Shown here one piece after another: positions 16,145-23,193 of a DNA stretch of 39,098 bases. Positions within the stretch are counted from its first letter, which is position 1. Each line of letters opens with the position of its first letter. The position numbers and the translations under genes are program-made. The stretch is from Gammaproteobacteria bacterium RIFOXYD12_FULL_61_37 (lineage in GTDB: Bacteria > Pseudomonadota > Gammaproteobacteria > Chromatiales > Chromatiaceae), in the NCBI GenBank assembly GCA_001801995.1, contig MGZB01000055.1, positions 1 through 39,098 on the forward strand. The letters are read 5' to 3'. The notes under the pieces were generated by a model. It searched no databases and was not told where the DNA came from. It saw nothing but the letters and a program-made list of their open reading frames with translations.

Positions 16145-17265
16145 TGCGCTTCATCGCCATCCCTTTGCGGAACCTCCGCCACCGGACCCTTCGCAGTCTG
16201 CTGACCCTGGTGGGGGTCGCGGTGGCGGTGGCCGCCTGCATCACCTTCACCAGCCTGGCGCGGGGGGTGGAGGAGTCCTGGGTCTTCGCCCTTGAGGAGC
16301 GTGAGACGCACATCTATGTCACTTACAAGGGCGTGGTGGATATTTTGCTCTCCTCCATTGACGAGGAATTCGGCGAAGAGCTTAAACGGGCGCCCGGCGT
16401 GCGGGATGTGAGCGGGGAGCTGGCCTGGATGGGTTCCCTCGACGAGGGCCAGCCCATTCTGGTGATCGGCTGGCCTATCGGCAGTTATCTTTGGACCACG
16501 CTCTCCCTGTCCTCGGGGCACCATCCGGCGTCCGGCGAGAACGACCGGATCGTCATCGGCGCCAGCCTGGCGGAGGCCATGAATCTCAGGCCGGGGGACG
16601 ATTTCAACCTCCGTGGCCATCGCTTCAAGGTCAGCGGCGTGACCCGTTCGGGTGGGGTCATGCGCAATCACTCCCTGCTCCTGCCGCTCCCGGTCCTGCA
16701 AGGGATCATTCACCGGGAGGGCGTGGTGACCACCTTCAACCTGCGCCTGGAGCAGGGCGCGGACCCCGAGGCCCTCACCGCCCTGACTAAACAGCTCCAG
16801 GCGCGCTTTCCCGATTTGCAGTTCGTCCAGGCCAGCAGCGTGGGCCGGGAAAGTCAGACGGTCCAGTTCTTCCACGGCCTCGCCTGGAGCATGTCCAGCA
16901 TGGCCTTCGTCATCGCCTTCGTGGTGATGCTGAACACCCTCTTCATGTCTGTGGCCGAGCGGACCCGCGAGATCGGCATCCTCGCCGCTGTCGGCTGGCG
17001 GCCAAGGCGCATCTTCGCCATGATCCTGCTGGAAGGGGGAATCCTGGCGGCGGCCGGCGCCGTTCTCGGGCTCCTGCTGGGGCACCAGTTGTTCGGGCTG
17101 ATCTTGAGACTTGGCGGCCTCGGCGGCTTCATCGAGCCCCGCGTCTCTCCCCTCCTGATGCTCCTGGTGGCCGGCGGCGCCCTCCTGCTCGGCCTGGCCG
17201 GCAGCTTTTTCCCCGCCCTCCGCGCCGTGCGCATGTGGCCGGCAGAGGCGTTGCGGCAGGAGTAG
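16144..17265 (+). CDS. ABC transporter permease, FtsX/MacB fold
   Basis: A 373-residue inner-membrane protein. One N-terminal membrane segment (SLLTLVGVAVAVAACITF) is followed by a periplasmic MacB-PCD-like domain of about 210 residues. A FtsX block with three membrane segments comes next, containing VAERTREIGILAAVGWRPRRIF and the ending FPALRAVRMWPAEALRQE. Its start overlaps the ATPase stop, so the pair should form one exporter. Its substrate is unknown; the operon link to a carotenoid-type protein suggests a lipid or membrane-linked cargo, which is inference. No periplasmic adaptor or outer-membrane gene adjoins it. Confidence 0.9.
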   Translation: MRFIAIPLRNLRHRTLRSLLTLVGVAVAVAACITFTSLARGVEESWVFALEERETHIYVTYKGVVDILLSSIDEEFGEELKRAPGVRDVSGELAWMGSLDEGQPILVIGWPIGSYLWTTLSLSSGHHPASGENDRIVIGASLAEAMNLRPGDDFNLRGHRFKVSGVTRSGGVMRNHSLLLPLPVLQGIIHREGVVTTFNLRLEQGADPEALTALTKQLQARFPDLQFVQASSVGRESQTVQFFHGLAWSMSSMAFVIAFVVMLNTLFMSVAERTREIGILAAVGWRPRRIFAMILLEGGILAAAGAVLGLLLGHQLFGLILRLGGLGGFIEPRVSPLLMLLVAGGALLLGLAGSFFPALRAVRMWPAEALRQE

Positions 17266-17280
17266 TTCTTAGCGAAAATC

Positions 17281-17358
17281 CGTAGGGCGGATAAGCGGAG
17301 CGCATCCGCCGTGCCCGGCAACGCTGTGGCGGATGCGCTATCGCTTATCCACCCTACG
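17281..17358. repeat. GGATAAGCGGAGCGCATCC palindromic element
   Basis: A 78-bp element whose ends are inverted: CGTAGGGCGGATAAGCGG... at 17281-17310 pairs, with a one-base bulge and few mismatches, with 17328-17358. It begins 15 bp after the permease stop. A single arm of the same family is at 37508-37539. The position would also suit a transcript end. Confidence 0.8.
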
Positions 17359-17400
17359 CAATTTTCCATCCTTTGGTCCATAACCGGTGCATCCCTGCAC

Positions 17401-17446
17401 CATTTCTCATCTTCCGGGATGGCTCGCCTCGCCCCATGGTCGTTAG
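17401..17446. repeat. GGGGCGAGGCG repeat family, half copy
   Basis: On the minus strand this reads CTAACGACCATGGGGCGAGG and onward. It matches 39029-39073 with only a few differences through the CCCGGAAGATGA segment. It lacks the second arm. Confidence 0.7.
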
Positions 17447-17488
17447 CCCGGATATTTCATGAATTGCCGTGATGATCAAATATTCGGG

Positions 17489-17845
17489 TTAGGCGCGCTT
17501 GACCCCTGCCTCACGGCAGCGGTCCAGGTAATCGGTCCAGAACAGGGCCTGTTTCCGGCCCAGGTTGTAGAGATAATCCCAGTCGAAGAGCCCGGAGTCG
17601 TGGCCGTCGTCGAAGACGATCTTGATGGCGTATTGGCCGACGGGGCGGATCTCCGCGATGTTGACCTCCTCCTTGCCGGTCACCAGCTTGGCGCCGATGC
17701 CGAAGTGGCCCCTCACCTCGGCGGAAGGGGAGTAGACCCGCAGGTATTCGCAGGGCAGCTCGAAGCGGGCACCGTTGTCGAAGGTAATCTCCAGCAGGCG
17801 CGATTTCTGGTGCAGCTTGATCTCGGTGGGGCGGATGGCGGTCAT
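17489..17845 (-). CDS. DUF971 (GBBH-like N-terminal domain) protein
   Basis: A 118-residue soluble protein consisting only of the DUF971 domain, also found at the N-terminus of gamma-butyrobetaine hydroxylases. Typical blocks are PTEIKLHQKSRLLEITFDNG, LPCEYLRVYSPSAEVRGH, and GQYAIKIVFDDGHDSGLFDWDYLYNLG. Stand-alone members have been linked to Fe-S or heme metabolism, but the role is unsettled. It starts 3 bp after the hemH stop in the same direction, so the two are almost certainly co-transcribed, which fits an iron/heme-related role. Confidence 0.9.
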   Translation of the reverse strand: MTAIRPTEIKLHQKSRLLEITFDNGARFELPCEYLRVYSPSAEVRGHFGIGAKLVTGKEEVNIAEIRPVGQYAIKIVFDDGHDSGLFDWDYLYNLGRKQALFWTDYLDRCREAGVKRA

Positions 17846-17848
17846 GGT

Positions 17849-18838
17849 CTAGCGTTCCATTCGTTGAAGGAGGATGTCGCACAGGGCCGCGATGTGGTCG
17901 GGCCGGTCGTTGAGGGCGGGAATATAGCCGAACGCCTTGCCCCCTGCCTTGATGAAGATCTCCCGGTTCTCGTGGGCGATCTCTTCCAGGGTCTCCAGGC
18001 AGTCGGCGGCGAAGCCGGGGCAGATCACCTGCACCCGTTCGACGCCCTCCCTTCCCCACTGTTCCAGCGTCTCGCTGGTGTAGGGCTTGAGCCACTCCTC
18101 GCGCCCGAAGCGGGATTGGTAGCCCAGCAGCCATTGGTTCGGGCTCAGCCCCAGGGCCTCGGCCAGGAGGCGGGCGCTGGTCTCGCACTCCCTGGGATAG
18201 GGATCGCCGCGGTCGGCATAGCCTTGGGGTATGCCGTGGAAGGAGATCAGCAGCCGGTCGGGCCTGCCCTGGCGGGCCTGGAACTCGCGCACGGAGGCGG
18301 CGAGGGCGGCGATATAGCCGGGGTGATCGGGATAGGAACGGATGAAGTGGAACTCCGGCAGGTCGCGCCGCGCCATCAGGGTTTGCGCGATCCGATCGAA
18401 GGTGGAGGCGGTGGTGGAGGCCGAATATTGAGGATAGAGGGGCAGGATCAGTAACTCCCGGGCGCCCTCGGCGAGCAGACGGTCCAGGCCCTCCGGGAGG
18501 GAGGGCGAACCGTAACGCATGGCAAGCTCGATACGGACAGGCCGGTTCGTCATCGCCGCAAGACGCTGCCCCAGCGCCGATGCCTGCCGGCGGCTGATGT
18601 CCAGCAGGGGCGCGCCATTCTCGGTCCAGACCTTGCGGTAGGCCGCTGCCGAGCGTTGGGGGCGGGTGTTGAGGATGATGCCGTGGAGGATGGGCATCCA
18701 GATCCAGGGGGAAAGCTCCACCACGCGGCGGTCCGAAAGGAATTCGGCGAGATAGCGCCTGAGTGCTCCGGTTTCGGGGGCGTCCGGTGAGCCCAGGTTG
18801 GTCAGAAGGATGCCGATGGGGGAGGGGGGTGAAGACAT
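17849..18838 (-). CDS. hemH: Ferrochelatase
   Basis: Inserts ferrous iron into protoporphyrin IX in the last step of heme synthesis. The 329-residue product has the start ILLTNLGSPDAPE, the LPLYPQYSASTTAS block, the active-site His in LLISFHGIPQGYADRGDPY, and the acidic VICPGFAADCLETLEEI helix whose Glu is the second key residue. The C-terminus FGYIPALNDRPDHI is typical. It is transcribed leftward with the DUF971 gene and diverges from the DGR target gene, 239 bp between starts. Confidence 0.96.
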   Translation of the reverse strand: MSSPPSPIGILLTNLGSPDAPETGALRRYLAEFLSDRRVVELSPWIWMPILHGIILNTRPQRSAAAYRKVWTENGAPLLDISRRQASALGQRLAAMTNRPVRIELAMRYGSPSLPEGLDRLLAEGARELLILPLYPQYSASTTASTFDRIAQTLMARRDLPEFHFIRSYPDHPGYIAALAASVREFQARQGRPDRLLISFHGIPQGYADRGDPYPRECETSARLLAEALGLSPNQWLLGYQSRFGREEWLKPYTSETLEQWGREGVERVQVICPGFAADCLETLEEIAHENREIFIKAGGKAFGYIPALNDRPDHIAALCDILLQRMER

Positions 18839-18920
18839 GGCGCCGCGTCCGTTGGGATTTGCGGCATTTTATACGCCGGGGGAGCGGAAGGGATTGCTTT
18901 AAATCCCCCCTCCCTTTCCA

Positions 18921-18942
18921 GATCGTTCCCACGCTCCGGCGT
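18921..18942. repeat. GATCGTTCCCACGCTCCGG repeat (single arm)
   Basis: This matches the left arm and loop of the palindrome at 23469-23500 with few changes, but no matching second arm follows. It lies in the hemH-kinase intergenic region, which otherwise shows only the AGGGAG ribosome-binding site of the kinase gene. Confidence 0.6.
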
Positions 18943-19077
18943 CGCGGTTTGCCGGATACGACAGGCATGCGAGGATCGGAATTCATGGGTTTTCCAGGTT
19001 GCGCCCTCTCGCCTTGGCCCATTCCCCCTCGAATTACGGTATCTTTAAGCCCATCCGAACCATAAGGGAGAAGGGCC

Positions 19078-21303
19078 ATGCAGACCTACAACCGCAACCT
19101 GCCGCTGAACGAACGGATTGGCGGGCGTTACCGGATTCAGGCGGTCCTGGGTGAAGGCGGCTTCGGCGTCACCTACCGGGCCTGGGACGAACGCCTGGAG
19201 CGGGTCGTGGTCCTCAAAGAATACCTCCCCATCGAACTAGGGATGCGCGACACCGGCACCCTGCGCATCGTCCCCCACAGCCAGCGCGAGGCCGACTACC
19301 ACTACGGCCTGGGAAAATACCTCGACGAAGCCAAGGCCCTCGCCAAGTTCAAACACCCCCACATCGTTCGCATCATTGACCACCTCGAAGCCAACGGAAC
19401 GGCGTATATCGTCATGGACTTCGAAGAAGGCGAGACCCTGGGCGAGCGGCTCAAGCGCGGCAGCCTCAACCAAAACGAAATCCTCGCCCTCCTCCCCCCG
19501 CTGCTCGACGGCCTGCAACAGGTTCACCAGGCGGGACTGCTGCACCGCGACATCAAACCCGGCAACATCTTCCTCCGAAAGCAAGGCGGCCCGTTGCTCA
19601 TCGACTTTGGCTCCGCCCGCCATGCCCTGGGTGAACACAGCCGCAGCCTCAGCGCCATCGTCAGTCCCGGCTACGCCCCGCCCGAGCAATACAGCACCAA
19701 AGGGAAGCAAGGCCCCTACACCGACCTCTACGGCCTTGGCGCCGTCCTCTACGAACTCATCAGCGGCGAGACCCCCACCGAATCCCCCATCCGGGGCCAC
19801 GAACTCATGGACGGCCGACCCGATCCCCTGATTCCCGCCCTTCAAGCGGGAAAGGGCAAGGCCCCCGATGGGCTGCTGCAACTGACCGACCGCCTGCTCG
19901 CCATCCCTACCGGCCAGCGTCCCCAAAGCTGCCAGGAAGTTCTCCAAGCCCTAAAACAACAACACCCCCTCGACACCCCCACCCTCCAACTCAAACCCGT
20001 CCCCCAGAAGACCCGGCTGGTCAGCGAAGAAGAACGCTGGCGCAACCCCGCGAAAAAGACCAACCCCTGGCCCTGGGCCATTCTCGCCCTCGTCGGCCTT
20101 ACCAGTGGCGCGGCCTACCTCGCCAACCGGACGGACACCCAACCCGTAGAACCCGTAGCCCGGATGGAGCGCAGCGAAATCCGGGAAGCCAAGCCCGCCG
20201 AGGCCGCGCCCGCCCCGGCAACCGCGCAGCCCAAGGCCCCGGATTCCGCTGTGCTCCATCCGGGCTACACGGCAGCGCAACCCACCCCGCCCGCGCCGCC
20301 GCCCGTGCCCATGACCGGCCAGCTCCAGCTCAACGTCGATGCCCCCAACGCCCGCGTCTGGCTCGACGGCGAAGAGATTGGCAACGCCGGACCCAGCCAG
20401 CCCCTCAACCAAGAAGGCCTCAGTACCGGCAGCCACCGCATCCGCATCGAGGCCGAAGGCCGCCAGCCCTGGGAAGGCCCGGTTGAAATCCAGCGGGGCC
20501 AATGGAAACAGGTAGCGGCCCAACTCAAGCCCGTGGAAGAGGCAAAAGAGTACCGCGACCCCAGCAGCGGCATCGAGTTCATCAAAATCGAAGGCGGCAG
20601 CTTCCCGATGGGCAGTCCGGCGGGCGAGAAAGATCACCAATCGGACGAAAAACAACACCGGGTCAGCGTCAGCAGTTTCTATATGGGCAAGCACGAAGTG
20701 ACCAACGGCCAGTACCGGCGTTTCAAGCCGGGCCATGACAGTGGCGATTACAACGGCAAAAGCTTGAATGGCGACAGCCAGCCGGTGGTCAACGTCAATT
20801 GGAACGACGCCACGGCCTATGCCGAATGGCTGAGCCGCGAGAGCGGGAAAAAGTACCGCCTGCCGACCGAGGCCGAATGGGAATACGCCGCGCGGGCGGG
20901 GACGGACACGGCCCGCTACTGGGGCGACGACCCTGACCGAGCCTGCCGCTATGCCAACGTCCACGACCAGACCTCCAAGCGGGTCAACAAAGACTTCACT
21001 TGGGAACATCACAACTGTGATGACGGCCAGGCGGTAACGGCCCCGGTGGGGAAATACCAGGCCAATCCCTGGGGCCTGCACGACATGCTGGGCAACGTCT
21101 GGGAATGGACCTGTTCGGCCTATGACAGCGACTATGGCGGCAGCGAGAAACAATGTTCTAGCAAGAATGATGCCAGCGGCGCCCGTGCGTTGCGGGGCGG
21201 CTCCTGGTTCTACAGACCGAGGAACGCCCGCTCGGCGGACCGCAACGGCTACTCGCCCGGCGCCCGCGACTTCGACATCGGTTTCCGCCTCCTCCGGGAT
21301 TAA
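19078..21303 (+). CDS. DGR target: Ser/Thr kinase-TM-PEGA-FGE receptor-like variable protein
   Basis: A 741-residue protein. Residues 18-290 are a Hanks-type kinase with the Gly-rich loop GEGGFG (25-30), Lys47, Glu84, HRDIKPGN (Asp158, Asn163), DFG (176-178), and the SPGYAPPEQY activation segment, all intact. KK and then PWPWAILALVGLTSGAAYL (330-348) form one membrane segment, kinase side in. A linker (360-397) is encoded by a palindromic repeat. A PEGA domain is at about 415-485. A formylglycine-generating-enzyme/C-type-lectin domain is at 492-741 (GSFPMGS, EVTNGQYRRF, RLPTEAEWEYAARAG, LGNVWEW, RGGSW, GFRLL). The last 40 codons are the VR. Variable residues are 702, 711-713, 721, 724, 725, 729, 731-733 and 740. 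The inferred role is a transmembrane receptor whose ligand-binding face is rewritten by the DGR. AGGGAG precedes the ATG. Confidence 0.95.
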   Translation: MQTYNRNLPLNERIGGRYRIQAVLGEGGFGVTYRAWDERLERVVVLKEYLPIELGMRDTGTLRIVPHSQREADYHYGLGKYLDEAKALAKFKHPHIVRIIDHLEANGTAYIVMDFEEGETLGERLKRGSLNQNEILALLPPLLDGLQQVHQAGLLHRDIKPGNIFLRKQGGPLLIDFGSARHALGEHSRSLSAIVSPGYAPPEQYSTKGKQGPYTDLYGLGAVLYELISGETPTESPIRGHELMDGRPDPLIPALQAGKGKAPDGLLQLTDRLLAIPTGQRPQSCQEVLQALKQQHPLDTPTLQLKPVPQKTRLVSEEERWRNPAKKTNPWPWAILALVGLTSGAAYLANRTDTQPVEPVARMERSEIREAKPAEAAPAPATAQPKAPDSAVLHPGYTAAQPTPPAPPPVPMTGQLQLNVDAPNARVWLDGEEIGNAGPSQPLNQEGLSTGSHRIRIEAEGRQPWEGPVEIQRGQWKQVAAQLKPVEEAKEYRDPSSGIEFIKIEGGSFPMGSPAGEKDHQSDEKQHRVSVSSFYMGKHEVTNGQYRRFKPGHDSGDYNGKSLNGDSQPVVNVNWNDATAYAEWLSRESGKKYRLPTEAEWEYAARAGTDTARYWGDDPDRACRYANVHDQTSKRVNKDFTWEHHNCDDGQAVTAPVGKYQANPWGLHDMLGNVWEWTCSAYDSDYGGSEKQCSSKNDASGARALRGGSWFYRPRNARSADRNGYSPGARDFDIGFRLLRD
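20155..20268. repeat. GTAGCCCGGATGGAGCG palindromic element inside the kinase gene
   Basis: The 31-bp arms at 20155-20185 and 20238-20268 are inverted copies matching at 29 of 31 positions, with a 52-bp spacer. The element starts on a codon boundary and spans exactly 38 codons (residues 360-397). It is translated to a linker beginning VARMERSEIRE and ending HPGY. The spacer is Ala/Pro rich. This looks like a widespread intergenic repeat captured as protein linker. Confidence 0.88.
21177..21298 (+). other. DGR variable repeat (VR) with IMH-like 3' end
   Basis: This 122-bp segment aligns without gaps to the template repeat at 21828-21949 (offset 651). There are 105 identities and 17 differences, and all 17 fall where the TR has A: nine A-to-G, six A-to-T, two A-to-C. 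Twelve codons are changed. The conserved 3' stretch GGTTTCCGCCTCCTCC (21280-21295) is the likely initiation-of-mutagenic-homing site. A single A/G difference at 21296 separates it from the TR copy. The stop codon follows one codon later. Confidence 0.96.
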
Positions 21304-21396
21304 CTTTATTCTCTACTCTTTTAACTTTAAAGAAGTTTATCTGAACACTGGGGAGTTGCGAAGATGTGTGGAGATGAAGGAACGGCAACTGGGGGT

Positions 21397-21417
21397 CCAG
21401 GGGGCGTAGCCCCCTGG
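21397..21417 (+). terminator. Strong hairpin between target gene and avd
   Basis: A perfect 9-bp stem, CCAGGGGGC (21397-21405) and GCCCCCTGG (21409-21417), has a GTA loop. It stands 99 bp beyond the VR end and 15 bp before the avd start. It could attenuate transcription between target and avd-TR-RT, or serve as the DNA hairpin/cruciform that helps target recognition in some DGRs. No T-run follows directly, so terminator function is uncertain. Confidence 0.5.
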
Positions 21418-21432
21418 TCGCGCTGATTTTCG

Positions 21433-21804
21433 ATGGCGCAATCGGCGGAACTGCCCCGTGCAGTGCAGGCCTGTCATGAACTGCTGCTGTGGCTGATCCC
21501 GCTGCTGGATCAATTCCCCCGCGCCCGGCGCTTTACTCTGGGCGAACGCATCGAGAGCGGGTTGTTGGAGGTGCTGGAGGCGCTGACCGAGGCGGCCTAT
21601 GCCCGGCGTAAGGAAGACACACTGCACCGCGCCAATCTGCGCCTGCAAGCCGTGCGCCACCTCTGGCGGCTGTGTCACGAGCTGAAGGTGATCCCGGTGC
21701 GCCGCTACGAACACGGCGCGCGGCTATTGGAGGATCTGGGGCGACAGATCGGCGGCTGGCGCAAGATGGCGGGCGGTGACATTGGGCGTCCGGCGGGGCC
21801 ATAA
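21433..21804 (+). CDS. avd: Avd-like DGR accessory protein (four-helix bundle)
   Basis: A 123-residue protein of the Avd/S23 four-helix family. Avd is a basic homopentamer that binds the DGR reverse transcriptase and template RNA and is needed for mutagenic cDNA synthesis. The sequence has four predicted amphipathic helices, including RFTLGERIESGLLEVLEAL, NLRLQAVRHLWRLCHEL, and a C-terminal ARLLEDLGRQIGGWRKM. The FTLGERI motif is typical of this fold. It lies between target gene and TR, the standard position. It is Arg rich, consistent with RNA binding. Confidence 0.9.
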   Translation: MAQSAELPRAVQACHELLLWLIPLLDQFPRARRFTLGERIESGLLEVLEALTEAAYARRKEDTLHRANLRLQAVRHLWRLCHELKVIPVRRYEHGARLLEDLGRQIGGWRKMAGGDIGRPAGP

Positions 21805-22134
21805 TGACGGCGGGGCGCGGGCCTGATCGGCAACCGTGCGTTGCGGGGCGGCTCCTGGAACAACAAACCGAGGAACGCCCGCTCGGCGAACCGCAACAAC
21901 AACTCGCCCGGCAACCGCAACAACAACATCGGTTTCCGCCTCCTCCAGGCTACCCGTGTCTTGCCAGAGCCGCTGCGTCCAAGGATGCGGCGGGTGTGCC
22001 CACGGGAATCCATGAGCCCGCGTCCTGTGCCTCGCAAGGAGGGGAGCGCCAAATAGCCTTGCCAGGGACGACCGGCGCGGGGGTTGGTAGCTTCGGCGAA
22101 GGCCCCCGCGTTTTTTGATCCACCTCCAAATCCC
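21805..22134 (+). ncRNA. Putative DGR template RNA (TR plus downstream spacer)
   Basis: In characterised DGRs the template RNA spans the TR with flanking sequence from avd and from the spacer before the RT gene, which primes cDNA synthesis. Here the avd-RT interval contains the TR (21828-21949) and a 185-bp spacer with no gene. Boundaries are not visible in the sequence; this interval is the minimum expected. Open frames across it are incidental. Confidence 0.55.
21828..21949 (+). other. DGR template repeat (TR)
   Basis: This is the donor copy of the VR, non-coding and on the same strand. It contains 30 adenines, 24 of them in 12 AAC codons when read in the target frame, with three-codon AAC runs at 21898-21903 and 21919-21927 regions. 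AAC is the classic DGR design: randomising both adenines gives 15 amino acids and no stop codon. In the present VR, 17 of the 30 adenine sites differ; none of the 92 other positions does. Confidence 0.96.
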
Positions 22135-23193
22135 ATGAAGCGCATCGGTTCCCTCTGGCCCCAGGTGACAGACTTCGAAAATCTGCTTACGGCCTACCGC
22201 AAGGCCCGCCGGGGCAAAGGGGATCGGCCCGAGGTGGCGCGGTTCGCCTTTCATCTGGAACGGGAGTTGCTGTCGCTTCAAGAGGAGCTTCGGGCCGGGT
22301 GCTACCAGCCGGGGGATTACCGCCTGTTCACTCTCTACGAACGCAAGCCGCGCCTGATCGCGGCTGCGCCTTTCCGCGACCGGGTGGTGCATCACGCGGT
22401 GATGAATGTCATCGAACCGCCCATCGACCGGCGTTTCATTTTCGATTCCTGGGCCTGCCGCCGGGACAAGGGGGTCCACGGCGCGGTACGGCGTTACCAG
22501 GCATGGGCGCGGCGTTATCCCTACGTCCTGAAGATGGACATCAGGGCCTATTTTCCTTCCATCGACCATGCCTTGCTCAAGGCGCGGCTGCGGCGGTATC
22601 TCAAGGACCAGGCGGTGCTGGGGCTGCTGGATAGGATCATCGACCGGGGACCGGAGGTGGCGGGGCCGGCCTTTTTCTATCCCGGCGATGACCTGTTGAC
22701 GCCGCTGGAGCGCCGCCGGGGCATCCCCATCGGTAATCTGACCAGCCAGTTCTTCGCCAATCTCTACCTGGATGGCTTCGATCATTGGATGCAGGGGCAG
22801 GCGCCGGTCTATCTGCGCTATGTGGACGATACGGTGGCGCTGAGTGATGACAAGCAGGCGCTGGCGGAACTGCGGGAGCGGGTGAGGAAGCGGCTGCAAG
22901 GGTTACGGCTGCGGCTGCATCCGCGCAAGGCGGAGATCAGCCGGACCCGTGACGGGCTGGACCTGCTGGGCTATCGGGTCTTTCCCGATTTCATCCGGCT
23001 GCGCGACGACAACGGCCACCGCATGGCCCGCAAGATGCGGCGCATGGCCGAGGCCTATGGGCAGGGCCGCATGGCCTGGCCCGCCATCCATGCCTCGATC
23101 CAGAGCTGGATCGGCCACGTCGGGCACGCGGATAGCTGGGGATTGCGGGGGCGGATTTTGTGTCCGGTGGCGTTTGTTCGCGGCGGGGGTTAG
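22135..23193 (+). CDS. DGR reverse transcriptase
   Basis: A 352-residue group-II-intron-like reverse transcriptase. Visible blocks are PRLIAAAPFRDRVVHHAVMN (72-91), motif A YVLKMDIRAYFPSID (130-144, Asp135), motif B with RGIPIGNLTSQFFANLYLD (195-213), the catalytic RYVDD (228-232), and motif D/E LHPRKAEISRTRDGLDLLGYRVF. IPIGNLTSQ in motif B replaces the usual QG-containing motif and is typical of DGR enzymes. No maturase, endonuclease or RNase H domain follows, as expected. The ATG at 22135 is the first that preserves the family N-terminus; its ribosome-binding site is weak. It copies the TR RNA with errors at adenines. Confidence 0.96.
   Translation: MKRIGSLWPQVTDFENLLTAYRKARRGKGDRPEVARFAFHLERELLSLQEELRAGCYQPGDYRLFTLYERKPRLIAAAPFRDRVVHHAVMNVIEPPIDRRFIFDSWACRRDKGVHGAVRRYQAWARRYPYVLKMDIRAYFPSIDHALLKARLRRYLKDQAVLGLLDRIIDRGPEVAGPAFFYPGDDLLTPLERRRGIPIGNLTSQFFANLYLDGFDHWMQGQAPVYLRYVDDTVALSDDKQALAELRERVRKRLQGLRLRLHPRKAEISRTRDGLDLLGYRVFPDFIRLRDDNGHRMARKMRRMAEAYGQGRMAWPAIHASIQSWIGHVGHADSWGLRGRILCPVAFVRGGG

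Noticed and set aside
17511-19079. A 522-codon leftward open frame antisense or out of frame to hemH and DUF971
   Set aside because: It is a GC-rich shadow frame with Arg/Pro-rich composition; the frames encoding ferrochelatase and DUF971 show clear motifs.
20155-20268. The inverted repeat in the kinase gene as evidence of a disrupted pseudogene
   Set aside because: The frame is intact on both sides, the kinase motifs and C-terminal domain are complete, and the VR is under DGR action.
21329-21348. AACTT/AAGTT inverted repeat just after the VR as the DGR hairpin
   Set aside because: The stem is only five AT-rich pairs and would be unstable; the 21397-21417 stem is a far better candidate.
21804-22118. 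Open frames across the avd-RT gap, including one reading the TR in the target frame
   Set aside because: They overlap the template repeat, lack ribosome-binding sites and end in low-complexity sequence. The TR explains the similarity to the target C-terminus, so this is not a truncated second target gene.
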